Assembly: GCA_947846985.1 (NCBI GenBank)
Contig: CANTUZ010000027.1
Span: forward strand, 4,540,403 to 4,604,402
DNA from: Fratercula arctica
Lineage: Eukaryota > Chordata > Aves > Charadriiformes > Alcidae
Length of the DNA stretch: 64,000 nt
Direction: 5' to 3'
Part shown: in pieces, positions 36,314 through 48,068 of the stretch
Layout of the letters: each line of letters begins with the position of its first letter
Numbering within the stretch: position 1 is the stretch's first letter
Position numbers and translations under genes: made by a program
Notes under the pieces: model-generated
What the model was told of the DNA's origin: nothing
The model's input: only the letters and a program-made list of their open reading frames with translations
Database searches by the model: none

Positions 36314-37454
36314 ATGCGGCTGGGCTGCTGCTGCCTCCGGCTCCTCCGCCCCACAGCCTCCGCTCCCTCCTGCTCCTCCACTGACCAGCCTCCCCTGCCT
36401 TCCCCTCCTACACGGCACACACCCACCTGCCTCCTCATCCTACGCTTCTCACCCTGCGCCCGCTCCTCCTTACGCACCCCCGCGCACGGGCACCGCCTCA
36501 GCCTGCTCCTGTGCTTCTCTCTGTCTCACATCCTGGCCAGGGAAACTCCTGATGCTGCCAGTGCTGACGCTCCCCACCTGCGTTCATACGTCTGCCACCT
36601 GTGCCTGTGCTCTGCAAGGCAACGTGCGCTGTGTGTACGTACCTGCAGTGGTTTAAGCGCAGACAAGCACCCACCCAGCTGCGCACTCCTTTCCCCACCC
36701 TCAGGGCGATGCAGAGCATGGAAAAGAGGATGAGAAACCTCATGGGTCAAGACAAACAGAAGGACCTGCCTCAGCAAAAACTGTTGCGGGCAAATGGGGC
36801 TTCGCTGGGGAAAAGCACAGTTTGCCAAGAGTGGAGGCAGATGGAACCGTCTGTGTCCAGCACAGGGCAGCCCCTTGCCTCTTCTCACAGAGGCCAGCCT
36901 GCAGCACCCCCGCTCCCCTCCACTGCCAACACCCAGCCCGCAGAGAGCCGATCCAGTGCCCACTGGGAACCCCTGCGCGGCCCTGCTCCCCGCTGGACCT
37001 GCCAGTGGGCATGGCAGCAAAGAGGCATGGGTGGAGAAAAAGCCCAGATGGCCAAGTTGACCCCACTGGTCTTTGCCAGACCAGCCCCAGCCTTGTCCTC
37101 CTGCCCACCTGCAGAGCCCCGGAGGTGCCTGCGCGCGGCTGGGAAGTTGGTCTCGAGCTGCGCGATGGGAAGGAGAAAGAGCTGTGTCCCCAGGAGAGGC
37201 ACCGCCTGGTGGGGGGGGGTGTGCGCTGTGCTGTGCCCGCTGCTCCTCAGCCTGCGTCTGCCCTGCTGAGGGTGGCTTTGGGAGCGCTGGCTGCTGAGGA
37301 GACAAAGGAGGAAGAAGGTGTGAGGGCAGAGAGAGGGGTCTGAGGGAGCGGGAGAGCCGCAGGCACGGGTGCCCGGAGAGGTAGAGCGGTGGAGGTTCAA
37401 AGTTGGTGGGAGAGGCAGCAAGCGTGAGGAGCAGGGGGAAAAGGGAAATTGCAA

Positions 37455-37527
37455 TAGCAGAGGATGGTTTCGATCCATCGACCTCTGGGTTATGGGCCCA
37501 GCACGCTTCCTGCTGCGCCACTCTGCT
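37455..37527 (-). tRNA. Initiator tRNA-Met, unit 3, 1-nt insertion
   Basis: 73 nt: one extra base in the D-loop/A-box region (GCAGCAGGAAG instead of GCAGCGGAAG). The rest is identical to the other three copies. The insertion alters the internal promoter and D-loop, so function is doubtful unless it is a sequencing error. Confidence 0.85.
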
Positions 37528-38079
37528 CCCCAGGCTGCCTTCTTTGGGACCTCCCACAGCCACGAGGATGCTCCCGGACAGCACCAGCGCTCCTGCCTCC
37601 TTCCCTGCCTCTTCGCTCTGCCCTCGCCCCTGCGGGAAATTCTCTCCCTCAAAAGTTCACCTCTTTCCCGCCTGCCATGCCTACCTCAAGGGCCTTGCTT
37701 TGCCCTTCTCCCCACACCTCCTGCCCGTAACCCTGCAAGGGCACTTCCTCTTTCACCACCCGACTCTGTGCCTCTGCGCCTCTGCAGGACACCCAGCAAA
37801 CACCGGCACTGCATGACGGACACTCTTCAATGCTCCGAGGCATCCCCAGAAGGCTCTGCGCAGCCGCAGCTGGGACAGCCTCTTGCTGAGGGCGAGGGAC
37901 GAGGGGGCAGTGCTGAAGCCTCCATCCTGGGGCTTGTGTTTGCTGGTTCCCCGTCCCATCCTCAGGCCAGAGCAGGCAGCACCCAGGCAGAGGAGACAAA
38001 AGCAACAGCAGGCCGGGGAGGGCTGGCACGTGGGCACCCGTGTGAGCGTGGCGAGTGTGGCCCCAGCCTCTCTGCCGCA

Positions 38080-38149
38080 GGGCCCTATTGCTCAGGGGAA
38101 AGTATTCCACTGCAGAGCAAGAGGTCCGTGGCTCAGCCCCAGGCGCCCT
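38080..38149 (+). pseudogene. tRNA-Cys-like pseudogene, unit 3
   Basis: Same relic as in unit 1. Confidence 0.6.
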
Positions 38150-38313
38150 CTCCATTGCCCCTTGCCTTCTTCATTCATACTGACAATCTCTCTCCTCTTC
38201 TTTTTCCCTTGCCAGGCTTCCCCAGCCCCCAGTGGCATGGCTGCGGGGAGCGGAGCTGAGTCCCGTGGCTGCAGCGGGGTGAATTGCCAGGAGCCCAAAA
38301 TGCAGCTGCGCCC

Positions 38314-38395
38314 CGTAGTTGGCAGGATTCGAACCTGCGCGGGGAAACCCCAATGGATTTCTAGTCCATCGCCTTCACCACTCGGCCACAACTAC
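38314..38395 (-). tRNA. tRNA-Ser (AGA), unit 3
   Basis: 82 nt, identical to the unit 1 gene. Confidence 0.97.
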
Positions 38396-39134
38396 CTGCC
38401 CCAGCCCTCTCTGCCCTGCTCATCACACGCCCTCTCCAAGGACACCCGCCTCCTTGCCGCTTTCAGCGACAGCCTTCACTCCAAGCCATGCACTGACCAT
38501 GGCGGGCACCTGGGCACAGCCTTCCACAGGCCTCCAGGGACGCACCGCCAGCACCTACGTCTCCACCTCCCAACGCCTTCTCCTCAGACAGGCGTCTGAG
38601 AGAAACTCAGGACAAAGGCCACTTGCTCCTCCTTGCAGAGGTGTGGGCCAGCTGAGGGGGCAGGAGAACAAAGCACCACCAGTCTCCAGCTATGCTGCAC
38701 AAAGTCTTTAATGAGAAGGAGCAAAGGCCGTGGCACAGAACAGAGACCAAGAAGCACGTCTGCAGGGCTCAGGGGGGCAAAGAAAACGGCCCGCTTCCCA
38801 AGGACAAGCTCCACTCAAAGCGCTTGCCTTTGCCCATTCTGCTCTGCCTGGTGGCAATCCCAGCCCAGCAAGAGCAGTCCCCAGCTCCAGCACCCTCTCC
38901 CCGTCAGCAGCAGATTCAGCAAAGCAGAAGAGAACGAGCCCTTTCTCAAGGAGCTCAGAGCAAAGCGGAGGCAGGGGAGGCGCGGCGAGGCCTGCCGTGC
39001 AGCCAGGAGCAGCGGGCACAGGTCCCTCCTGCCTGGGGGGATGAGGACACCCAGCCCATCTGCAAGCCGTGGCCACGCTCCTGCTGCAGAGTTCCCGTCG
39101 TCCTTCCCGCTCCGAGAGGGATGATGCGCCGGCT

Positions 39135-39452
39135 TCAGCAGTTCAGACTGCAGCGGGGAACAGGCAGACACAGCCCTGACCCCCCCAGACCCAGGGAGCC
39201 CCCAGAAGAGATGGGAACCCCCCCGGTGCTGAGGGAGCTCCCCACAGCAGCCGACAGAGACGATCCCACGGCTGTGCTCTGGGGGAAGGAGGTGAGGATG
39301 GGGCCCGGCAGGGTCACCACCACCGGGGAGGCCTCGATGGCCACCGTTGAGTCAGCGCAGCGGGCCACACAGGGCTCACTGCAGCTGCTGGCAAGCGGGG
39401 TTGGGCCAGCGGCTCCGCAGGGGCTAGGGAGACAGGGTCTGAAGCAAGACAT
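39135..39452 (-). CDS. Feather-type beta-keratin, copy 6
   Basis: Intact 105-residue minus-strand copy with Ser10 and Glu40, the same protein as copy 3. TATA is at 40070-40077 and ATTAAA at 38707-38712. Its intron carries two small private changes near 39560-39590. Confidence 0.93.
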   Translation of the reverse strand: MSCFRPCLPSPCGAAGPTPLASSCSEPCVARCADSTVAIEASPVVVTLPGPILTSFPQSTAVGSSLSAAVGSSLSTGGVPISSGGSLGLGGSGLCLPVPRCSLNC

Positions 39453-40069
39453 CTCTCGGCGAGGGAGGCACAGCTGAAACACAGAGCAGAGAGCCAACAC
39501 GGACCTCAGTATCAGTCTGTCTTTCTGCTCCTCAGCTCTCTCCATGGACACTCTCTGTTTCAAACACACGCGCTGTGCCCCCATCTCCACTGCCCTCATC
39601 GTGCCCTCTGAGCTGCAGGGCACAGGAAGGCTGACCAGTGTTTGGATAGGACCCAGCACGGTGGGTTTAAATCAACTGGGACAGACTGATCACACCCCAT
39701 GGCCAGAACAAACTTTGCTGCACTGAAGGCAGCCCTGGATGCACGTGGCCATTTGGTTGGAGACCATCTGCTCAAGGTGCAAATTCTGCTGGGCAGACCT
39801 CCCTGCAGCTGAGCCCCATTGATGCCCTTCTGCTTGAAAGAACCCCCTCTTCCCTGCTCTCCCCAGACACCTCCCTCAGAAGGGAAAGAGCTGACAGCCC
39901 TCAAAGAGTTCTGTTGCAGGGCCAATCTTTGGCAGCCCAAGCATCAGCTCGAGTAGCCACCACGACAGCAGCTCATCCCAGCGGGAGAGATGGAGCAGAC
40001 TCAGGCTTACCTCGTTCCTGGAGGACAGGGAGGCAAGAGAGGAGGATGTGGAGCCAGAAGCAGCGCAGG

Positions 40070-40077
40070 CTTTTATG
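40070..40077 (-). promoter_or_regulatory. TATA box, keratin copy 6
   Basis: CATAAAAG on the minus strand, same context. Confidence 0.75.
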
Positions 40078-40192
40078 CTGTGTCCCAGAGGCCTGGGGGG
40101 GCCACAGACATTCCTGGCTCCTGAGGCATCTAAACACCTAGCAGTTACCGCTGGCTGAAGCCTCCCTGGTGGTTAAGCCCTTGCCTCTTTCA

Positions 40193-43100
40193 CCTGAAAC
40201 ATTTTACTCCCTTTTCATTCCATGGAACTTGAAAATGATTCATCTGTGTCCCAGCTTCATGAGACCAATTAACCTGGAGGTCTCAGGCTAGCTGTTCAGA
40301 GATTTTAAGTGGGTTTGCGTCATACGCATTTCCCTTGCCACTTTGCCGTCTTCATAGAAGCATAGAATTTCTAGGTTGGAAGGGATCTTTAAGATCATTG
40401 AGTCCACCTGTCAACCATGAAGAGCACCTCAAGTCAGCTCTCAAGGGCTTTCAGTGGAGGCACTCAAGCTAACCCTGAGAGATGCTGCTCCCTGCAAGTC
40501 ATCATAGACACACAGGAGACTGTGGGTAAGTTCAGGCAGAAGGTCAAGACCATGAAATCACATATAGGAGAACAGACGCACCTCTCCAGGGATATGGAAA
40601 AGCTCAACGGCAAGGAAAGACCATTGCAGGCTGGAGAGAAGCCCACTGTGGACAGGAGTGATGGCCACAAGGACCTTGCTTATGCTCATCAGGCTCTACC
40701 ATGGCCTGCTTTTGTGATCAAGGAGATGCCTGTGTAAGAGACCCACCCCCAAATTGATCTGTTTTGCTCATCAAGGTCATCCCAGAGGCCAGAGGCCTGG
40801 GTGGCCTTTTTTTGAGGAGAGGCACAGGGCAGGGAGCCAAAAGCTCATGGCTCTTTTTCCTGGGTCAGGGATGGGGTGGCCCATTCCATGCATTTCAAGT
40901 TTCAAAGGGACATGGCATCAGTCTCCCAGAGCGCCTGGGAGTCATTGTGATGTGGAAGAGTTGGGGAAAACCCTGAACTCTATGCAAATGTGAGTCATCG
41001 TGCTGTGGACTTCAGTGGATACAGTGCCCTAGTCTCCGGCATTCCAGGGATACCAGCGCTCATAGCCCCAAAGTGCCAATTCAGAAATTGGTCTCTGCAG
41101 TGCCAAAAAAGGGCAATGATCCTTCCCCTCAGCTTTCATCACTGACCTTGTATTGGAAAAGAGCTTTTGAGATCACCCACTCCAACCACGTATCCACCTT
41201 CACCTGAGCAGGGTGCTTGAGGCCTGGTCCCCACCCCACCAGCCAAGAGCTCTCACAGCTGAGCCTCCTGTGACCACAAGTGGGCCACCAGGAGATGATA
41301 GTGAGGGCGCCAGCATTGGTGAGAAAGTCCCAGGGTTATGGGATGAGGTCTGGAGACAGGTGTGAGAAGGTCTTCTCCTGCCCTGGCCTCGAGGTGAGAG
41401 CCTGAGAGGTATCTCAACTCAGTGGAGTTACTGGCCACAGCCCACTGCGATCCAGAAGAGCTCAAAGGGTCTTTACTAGAATCGCTACTTATAGGATCCA
41501 AGATAATTGACTTTCATCAGATACTTTTCCACTCGGGCCCAAGTGAGATGATAGTAACGCAACCCCAGAGCTTGCTAGATCTTGGGGTCCTGATACCCAC
41601 CCACCCCCACCCCCCCCCCCGTGACCACGATCAATATGGTGTGTCAGGAGTGATTGATTATAGTTACTATCTTTAAGCAGTAGGAGGCATGGGGACTAGG
41701 CACACTATCATGTTCTTGGTCTATGGCTCTGAACATTTTCTTTCTTTTATGTTAGACCACTGTGTTACGTTCTGGTCCATTGTGTTGTTCTGTGGCCCAG
41801 GTTGGGAGGGAGATCACACGAAGTACCAAGTGGCCTGAAGGGCTGGGCAGGGGGGGAACTGCAACATCACAGAAGCATGGTTTGTAGAGAAGAGAGAGGC
41901 AGTCCCTTCATGGACAAAAGTCAGCTGGACAAGGTACTGAGGATCCTCCACTGTCTTTGCAGTTGGCCCTGCACTGAGCTGGAGGATAGTCTACACACCT
42001 GCAAGCTGCCTTCCAACTGATGTTTCCTAAAACTGCATCGTTCTTTGCAGCTGTTGCTGTTTTAAAGAAACCGCTTTGATTCAAATAAACCCCATGCAAA
42101 CCATAAATAGAGCCTGAGACCTAATGTTCTCTTTGTATGTGTTTTTGTGAAACAAGCTGAAGTCTCCTAGCTAACACCTTACACACACACACACACAAAC
42201 ACACACCTCCACAAAAAGAGGAGAGCACAGGCGCACGGAAATGGGCTAGGAATAGTGTAATGAAAAACAGAATCACCTTCTTGTTCTTTATTTGTCTGGA
42301 AAGAGTTTGCAGGATGAGTTGTTCCTTCCCCTTCCTAGGGAATGAGGTGAGGATGGCCTTGGAGCCTGCAGTTCCCCAAGTCCTCCTTTGTGCCCTTCTG
42401 GAAGATGGGAGTGTAACTGACTTCTTCCAGGCCTCAGGAACCTCTCCCAGCTGCTGCCACCTTTCAAAGACAATCCAGAGTTTCCTCTTCCAGGAGTCCT
42501 CCTTGTCTGAGCTGGCAGTAGGAAGATGGCATGGGTATCTGCAGGTGAGCTCCCTGCTACCTGAGTACCTGACTGGCCAGAAGCCAGAACATGGCTTGGA
42601 TATTGACTGTGAGGTCACGTCTGGCTCTGCAGGCCATCTGCTAGGCGCTTGTGTTGCTGATTAGCAGCAGCATGCGCATTTTGGGCTATGCGCTTGTGAG
42701 TTGCCTTCTACCTCATTGCCTCCTAGGCCAGCAGCAGGCATGTGGTTTGCATTTTGATGTTAAGGTAACTTCTGTCTCTGCAGCTAATGGGCCAGGGTAG
42801 GCTCATGGCAGCACTAGTGCTTGTGAGGTCACTTGTGCCTGAATAGCTGGTAGGACAGAAGGAGGCACATGGCTTGGATGCTGATTGCAAGGTCACTGGT
42901 ACCTGAGTAACAGATGGGCCAGCGAGAGGACAATTCCAGGCAAGGGAAGAACTGCAGTCCCCCAGCAGCTACAGAAGGTTGTGTAAGGATGGAGCCAGAC
43001 TCTCCGGAGAGGTGCACTTCAGGAAGGGCAAGGTCAACACTAAGAAGTTGCAACAAGGGAAATACCAGATGTCTTTGTGGAGAAAGAAGTGACAGGGCCA

Positions 43101-44039
43101 CAGTGCAGCCCTGGAAGAGCTGCCCAAGAGACGGGGGCCTCTACGATAGTACCAGTATTCAGTGGTCAATGGGGCAAGGCCCAGATCTTCCTGAGTTATA
43201 TGGGAATTTGGGTCTGCTTGGAGCAGGAGGTCAGCCCATAGGACCTCCAGAGGTCCCTTCTAACCTTCATTGCTCTGGGGTGCACTGAGTCTTGTTGGGT
43301 CCTTGATCAGACACTAAAAGGCAATGCCTTGGGTGGCAGCTGCAGCATGAGATTGCATAGAAGGACCAGTTGTTTAACGAATGGTGTTAAAATGTGTGGA
43401 AATGCCCTTGAAGAAAGCAGCACTTTGGGAGGAATGAGGCTATGAGCCCTGGTATCCCTGGCACGCCTGAGGCTGGGGCATCGTGTCCAGTGAAGTTGAC
43501 AGAAGGGTGACTCATGTTTGCCTGGAGCTCTGGGATTTTCCCAACTCTTCCACATCACGATGACTCCCAGGTGCTCTGGGAGACTGATCCGAATTCCCTT
43601 TGTAGTTTGAAATGCATGCAATGGCCCACCCAATTCCTGCCCCAGGATAAAGAGCCACGAGCTTTTGGCTCCCTATTCGGAGCCTCTCCTCAAAAGCAGG
43701 CCATCCAGGCTTTTGGCGTCTGGGATGCCCCTACTGAGCAAAACAAGCCAATTTGGGTATGGGTCTCTTTCAGGAAAGGACGCGGGCAGCTCTTTGATCA
43801 CCCTCCGACGCATTGATTTGCTTGTTTCCAACAGGATCTCCACTTCCCAAGCTGAGCCCAGACCCCTGGTTGGAAGAAGCCTGAGGGCCTGGTCAAGTCA
43901 TTAAAGGACAGGGCAATGGAGGTCCCATGGAGAAGTCACTTGACAGAGACCTGCCTGACCCTCTGCTCTGCTCTTCGTCGTTACGAATCTGCCCTTGTTC
44001 CCTGGGCTCATGGGCAGAAAAAAAGATGATGAGGAGGCA
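40193..44039. other. Spacer of unit 3
   Basis: Same content as 15786-19639, including the 106-codon frame at 40417-40737. The C-run near 41605-41620 is of intermediate length. No gene recognised. Confidence 0.6.
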
Positions 44040-44441
44040 GGAGCACCTCCCTTAGGAGGACAGGCTTAGAGAATGGGGGTTGTTGAGCCTAGAGAAGAGA
44101 AGGGTCCTCAGAGACCTTCCAGAAAGATGGGCATGGACTATTTATCAGGGAGTGTAGTGATTGGATGAGGGGTAATACTTTTAAAACAAAAGAGGGTAGA
44201 TGTAGATTAGATATTAGGAAGAAATTCTTTCCTATGAGGGTGGTGAGATACTGGAACAAGTGGCCCAGAGAACTTGTGGATGCCCCATACCTGGTGGAAG
44301 TGTTCAAGGACAGGTTGGATGGCACTTTGAGAAACCTGACCTCATGGAAGGTATCCCTACCCATGGCAAAGGGGAAGGAACTAGATGATCATTAAGGTCC
44401 CTTCCAACCCAAAACCATTCAATGATTCATTCTTTGATTCT
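44040..44441 (+). mobile_element. CR1 retroposon 3' end
   Basis: Fourth copy of the same insertion (ORF2 remnant 44165-44395), at the start of the partial fourth unit. Confidence 0.9.
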
Positions 44442-44573
44442 AGGTGCTATGAAGCAGCTGAAAGAGGCAAGGGCTTAATCACCAGGGAGGCTTCAGCCAG
44501 CGGTAACTGCTAGGTGTTTAGATGCCTCAGGAGCCAGGAATGTCTGTGGCCCCCCCAGGCCTCTGGGACACAG

Positions 44574-44581
44574 CATAAAAG
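44574..44581 (+). promoter_or_regulatory. TATA box, keratin copy 7
   Basis: CATAAAAG, same context. Confidence 0.75.
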
Positions 44582-45200
44582 CCTGCGCTGCTTCTGGCTC
44601 CACATCCTCCTCTCTTGCCTCCCTGTCCTCCAGGAACGAGGTAAGCCTGAGTCTGCTCCATCTCTCCCGCTGGGATGAGCTGCTGTCGTGGTGGCTACTC
44701 GAGCTTGATGCTTGGGCTGCCAAAGATTGGCCCTGCAACAGAACTCTTTGAGGGCTGTCAGCTCTTTCCCTTCTGAGGGAGGTGTTTGGGGAGAGCAGGG
44801 AAGAGGGGGTTCTTTCAAGCAGAAGGGCATCAATGGGGCTCAGCTGCAGGGAGGTCTGCCCAGCAGAATTTGCACCTTGAGCAGATGGTCTCCAACCAAA
44901 TGGCCACGTGCATCCAGGGCTGCCTTCAGTGCAGCAAAGTTTGTTCTGGCCATGGGGTGTGATCAGTCTGTCCCAGTTGATTTAAACCCACCGTGCTGGG
45001 TCCTATCCAAACACTGGTCAGCCTTCCTGTGCCCTGCAGCTCAGAGGGCACGATGAGGGCAGTGGGAGATGGGGGCACAGCGCGTGTTTTTGAAACAGAG
45101 AGTGTCCATGGAGAGAGCTGAGGAGCAGAAAGACAGACTGATACTGAGGTCCGTGTTGGCTCTCTGCTCTGTGTTTCAGCTGTGCCTCCCTCGCCGAGAG

Positions 45201-45518
45201 ATGTCTTGCTTCAGACCCTGTCTCCCTAGCCCCTGCGGAGCCGCTGGCCCAACCCCGCTTGCCAGCAGCTGCAGTGAGCCCTGTGTGGCCCGCTGCGCTG
45301 ACTCGACGGTGGCCATCCAGGCCTCCCCGGTGGTGGTGACCCTGCCGGGCCCCATCCTCACCTCCTTCCCCCAGAGCACAGCCGTGGGATCGTCTCTGTC
45401 GGCTGCTGTGGGGAGCTCCCTCAGCACCGGGGGGGTTCCCATCTCTTCTGGGGGCTCCCTGGGTCTGGGGGGGTCAGGGCTGTGTCTGCCTGTTCCCCGC
45501 TGCAGTCTGAACTGCTGA
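45201..45518 (+). CDS. Feather-type beta-keratin, copy 7
   Basis: Intact 105-residue copy with Ser10 and Gln40, in the partial fourth unit. TATA is at 44574-44581 and ATTAAA at 45941-45946. Unlike other plus-strand copies, the next gene downstream is tRNA-Ser on the same strand, because the tRNA block is inverted here. Confidence 0.93.
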   Translation: MSCFRPCLPSPCGAAGPTPLASSCSEPCVARCADSTVAIQASPVVVTLPGPILTSFPQSTAVGSSLSAAVGSSLSTGGVPISSGGSLGLGGSGLCLPVPRCSLNC

Positions 45519-46257
45519 AGCCGGCGCATCATCCCTCTCGGAGTGGGAAGGACGACGGGAACTCTGCAGCAGGAGCGTGGCCACGGCTTGCAGATGGGCT
45601 GGGTGTCCTCATCCCCCCAGGCAGGAGGGACCTGTGCCCGCTGCTCCTGGCTGCACGGCAGGCCTCGCCGCGCCTCCCCTGCCTCCGCTTTGCTCTGAGC
45701 TCCTTGAGAAAGGGCTCGTTCTCTTCTGCTTTGCTGAATCTGCTGCTGACGGGGAGAGGGTGCTGGAGCTGGGGACTGCTCTTGCTGGGCTGGGATTGCC
45801 ACCAGGCAGAGCAGAATGGGCAAAGGCAAGCGCTTTGAGTGGAGCTTGTCCTTGGGAAGCGGGCCGTTTTCTTTGCCCCCCTGAGCCCTGCAGACGTGCT
45901 TCTTGGTCTCTGTTCTGTGCCACGGCCTTTGCTCCTTCTCATTAAAGACTTTGTGCAGCATAGCTGGAGACTGGTGGTGCTTTGTTCTCCTGCCCCCTCA
46001 GCTGGCCCACACCTCTGCAAGGAGGAGCAAGTGGCCTTTGTCCTGAGTTTCTCTCAGACGCCTGTCTGAGGAGAAGGCGTTGGGAGGTGGAGACGTAGGT
46101 GCTGGCGGTGCGTCCCTGGAGGCCTGTGGAAGGCTGTGCCCAGGTGCCCGCCATGGTCAGTGCATGGCTTGGAGTGAAGGCTGTCGCTGAAAGCGGCAAG
46201 GAGGCGGGTGTCCTTGGAGAGGGCGTGTGATGAGCAGGGCAGAGAGGGCTGGGGCAG

Positions 46258-46339
46258 GTAGTTGTGGCCGAGTGGTGAAGGCGATGGACTAGAAATCCAT
46301 TGGGGTTTCCCCGCGCAGGTTCGAATCCTGCCAACTACG
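46258..46339 (+). tRNA. tRNA-Ser (AGA), unit 4, inverted
   Basis: 82 nt, identical to the minus-strand copies but on the plus strand, because the block is flipped in unit 4. Confidence 0.97.
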
Positions 46340-46503
46340 GGGCGCAGCTGCATTTTGGGCTCCTGGCAATTCACCCCGCTGCAGCCACGGGACTCAGCTC
46401 CGCTCCCCGCAGCCATGCCACTGGGGGCTGGGGAAGCCTGGCAAGGGAAAAAGAAGAGGAGAGAGATTGTCAGTATGAATGAAGAAGGCAAGGGGCAATG
46501 GAG

Positions 46504-46573
46504 AGGGCGCCTGGGGCTGAGCCACGGACCTCTTGCTCTGCAGTGGAATACTTTCCCCTGAGCAATAGGGCCC
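46504..46573 (-). pseudogene. tRNA-Cys-like pseudogene, unit 4, inverted
   Basis: Same relic, now on the minus strand, consistent with inversion of the whole block. Confidence 0.6.
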
Positions 46574-47125
46574 TGCGGCAGAGAGGCTGGGGCCACACTC
46601 GCCACGCTCACACGGGTGCCCACGTGCCAGCCCTCCCCGGCCTGCTGTTGCTTTTGTCTCCTCTGCCTGGGTGCTGCCTGCTCTGGCCTGAGGATGGGAC
46701 GGGGAACCAGCAAACACAAGCCCCAGGATGGAGGCTTCAGCACTGCCCCCTCGTCCCTCGCCCTCAGCAAGAGGCTGTCCCAGCTGCGGCTGCGCAGAGC
46801 CTTCTGGGGATGCCTCGGAGCATTGAAGAGTGTCCGTCATGCAGTGCCGGTGTTTGCTGGGTGTCCTGCAGAGGCGCAGAGGCACAGAGTCGGGTGGTGA
46901 AAGAGGAAGTGCCCTTGCAGGGTTACGGGCAGGAGGTGTGGGGAGAAGGGCAAAGCAAGGCCCTTGAGGTAGGCATGGCAGGCGGGAAAGAGGTGAACTT
47001 TTGAGGGAGAGAATTTCCCGCAGGGGCGAGGGCAGAGCGAAGAGGCAGGGAAGGAGGCAGGAGCGCTGGTGCTGTCCGGGAGCATCCTCGTGGCTGTGGG
47101 AGGTCCCAAAGAAGGCAGCCTGGGG

Positions 47126-47197
47126 AGCAGAGTGGCGCAGCGGAAGCGTGCTGGGCCCATAACCCAGAGGTCGATGGATCGAAACCATCCTCTGCTA
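47126..47197 (+). tRNA. Initiator tRNA-Met (CAT), unit 4, inverted
   Basis: 72 nt, without the insertion of the unit 3 copy; plus strand. The Gly, Leu and Gln genes expected further right are cut off by the gap. Confidence 0.97.
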
Positions 47198-47868
47198 TTG
47201 CAATTTCCCTTTTCCCCCTGCTCCTCACGCTTGCTGCCTCTCCCACCAACTTTGAACCTCCACCGCTCTACCTCTCCGGGCACCCGTGCCTGCGGCTCTC
47301 CCGCTCCCTCAGACCCCTCTCTCTGCCCTCACACCTTCTTCCTCCTTTGTCTCCTCAGCAGCCAGCGCTCCCAAAGCCACCCTCAGCAGGGCAGACGCAG
47401 GCTGAGGAGCAGCGGGCACAGCACAGCGCACACCCCCCCCCCACCAGGCGGTGCCTCTCCTGGGGACACAGCTCTTTCTCCTTCCCATCGCGCAGCTCGA
47501 GACCAACTTCCCAGCCGCGCGCAGGCACCTCCGGGGCTCTGCAGGTGGGCAGGAGGACAAGGCTGGGGCTGGTCTGGCAAAGACCAGTGGGGTCAACTTG
47601 GCCATCTGGGCTTTTTCTCCACCCATGCCTCTTTGCTGCCATGCCCACTGGCAGGTCCAGCGGGGAGCAGGGCCGCGCAGGGGTTCCCAGTGGGCACTGG
47701 ATCGGCTCTCTGCGGGCTGGGTGTTGGCAGTGGAGGGGAGCGGGGGTGCTGCAGGCTGGCCTCTGTGAGAAGAGGCAAGGGGCTGCCCTGTGCTGGACAC
47801 AGACGGTTCCATCTGCCTCCACTCTCGGCAAACTGTGCTTTTCCCCAGCGAAGCCCCATTTGCCCGCA

Positions 47869-48068
47869 NNNNNNNNNNNNNNNNNNNNNNNNNNNNNNNN
47901 NNNNNNNNNNNNNNNNNNNNNNNNNNNNNNNNNNNNNNNNNNNNNNNNNNNNNNNNNNNNNNNNNNNNNNNNNNNNNNNNNNNNNNNNNNNNNNNNNNNN
48001 NNNNNNNNNNNNNNNNNNNNNNNNNNNNNNNNNNNNNNNNNNNNNNNNNNNNNNNNNNNNNNNNNNNN
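47869..48068. other. Assembly gap of exactly 200 N
   Basis: Unsequenced. It joins an inverted tRNA block to the inside of an Ig intron, so the real distance, and whether the two sides are neighbours at all, is unknown. Confidence 0.95.

Larger units (their letters stand above)
38630..40192 (-). repeat. Inverted-repeat arm, unit 3 right
   Basis: Partner of 32235-33799, with keratin copy 6. Confidence 0.9.
44459..46023 (+). repeat. Inverted-repeat arm, unit 4
   Basis: Left arm with keratin copy 7. What follows it is the sequence normally found next to a right arm, in reverse orientation. The switch is exactly at the arm end. Confidence 0.9.
7460..47868. repeat. Tandem array of a ~12.2-kb keratin/tRNA unit
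   Basis: Units start at the same CR1 word at 7460, 19688, 31863 and 44087, giving lengths of 12,228, 12,175 and 12,224 bp and a partial fourth unit. Plus-strand keratin start codons are spaced 12,235, 12,175 and 12,224 bp apart; minus-strand ones 12,194 and 12,214 bp. Copies are nearly identical by eye, so amplification or homogenisation is recent. Unit 2 lacks 39 bp near 23455 that are present in units 1 and 3; the deletion lies between two copies of CCTCCTGCCCC, the signature of slippage. The fourth unit has its tRNA block inverted. Confidence 0.95.
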
